A DNA stretch of 64,000 bases from contig NC_089850.1 in the NCBI RefSeq assembly GCF_036373705.1, positions 63,841,602 through 63,905,601 of the forward strand, read 5' to 3'. The notes under the pieces are model-generated. The model was not told where the DNA came from. It was given only the letters and a program-made list of their open reading frames with translations, and did no database searches. The position numbers were made by a program, and so were the translations under genes. The stretch's first letter is position 1, and each line of letters opens with the position of its first letter. Positions 63,831 through 64,000 of this stretch are shown piece by piece. Origin of the DNA: Amia ocellicauda (Eukaryota; Chordata; Actinopteri; Amiiformes; Amiidae).

Positions 63831-64000
63831 ACACTGTGGAATATTTTTTGATTCATGAAAATATAAAAACAATGCCAGAAATATATAAATACATACTTTG
63901 AAATTAAAAATAAATGAATGAATAATTATATAAATATTCTTTAGTCTCAATTTGGAGCCCTCATGCAGTAATGAATCTGTGCGACAACACCAACAGTCAT

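Overview
The window is genomic DNA of a vertebrate, most likely a ray-finned fish. It has spliced genes with GT-AG introns, CpG-rich 5' ends, very heavy simple-repeat and minisatellite content, and fish-type transposons (Tc1/mariner, PIF/Harbinger with a Myb-like partner, CR1/Rex1-like and Tx1-like LINEs). The RNA-binding gene at the right end resembles the fish-specific rbfox1l paralogue. I cannot fix the species; an early-diverging ray-finned fish (gar, bowfin, sturgeon) is only a guess.

Four protein-coding host genes can be read exon by exon. On the minus strand: UBE2S (18391-19884), a CDC42EP5-like Cdc42 effector (22890-23893 plus one base in an upstream exon) and an rbfox1l-like splicing factor (60575-62918, 5' part beyond the window). 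On the plus strand: LENG8 (28876-38400, 16 coding exons, 909 codons before the stop). LENG8, CDC42EP5 and UBE2S all lie in human 19q13.42, so the block is conserved synteny. The genes do not form a pathway: they cover ubiquitin chain elongation in mitosis, Cdc42/cytoskeleton control, SAC3-type RNA handling and alternative splicing.

Layout. 1-7473: TG-rich DNA, then five tandem 1.4-kb units, each with a CCAAT/GC-box/E-box block. 7570-12560: AT-rich satellite of about 70 bp with a 480-bp higher-order duplication. 12600-17350: CR1/Rex1-like LINE pieces in both orientations and an apparently complete Tc1/mariner element of DD36E type. 17450-20760: UBE2S and its CCAAT-rich upstream region. 21040-21575: minisatellite. 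22000-24600: CDC42EP5. 24960-27525: three tandem arrays. 28100-43110: LENG8, its repeat-filled introns and a long 3' region. 44300-46560: Tx1-like LINE. 47933-50564: Harbinger element with two decayed genes. 52397-59850: strongly purine-rich repetitive DNA containing a foldback MITE, a tRNA-derived SINE piece and LINE tails. 60000-64000: rbfox1l-like gene.

The observations most worth following are the tandem promoter-like modules, the DD36E transposon, one minisatellite family shared by introns of three genes in mostly the same transcript orientation, LINE 3' ends that always abut GA/CT microsatellites, a cluster of AAGATGGC phrases downstream of LENG8, and a four-copy repeat with CTCF-like cores in the rbfox1l intron. 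I saw no convincing wholly new protein system.
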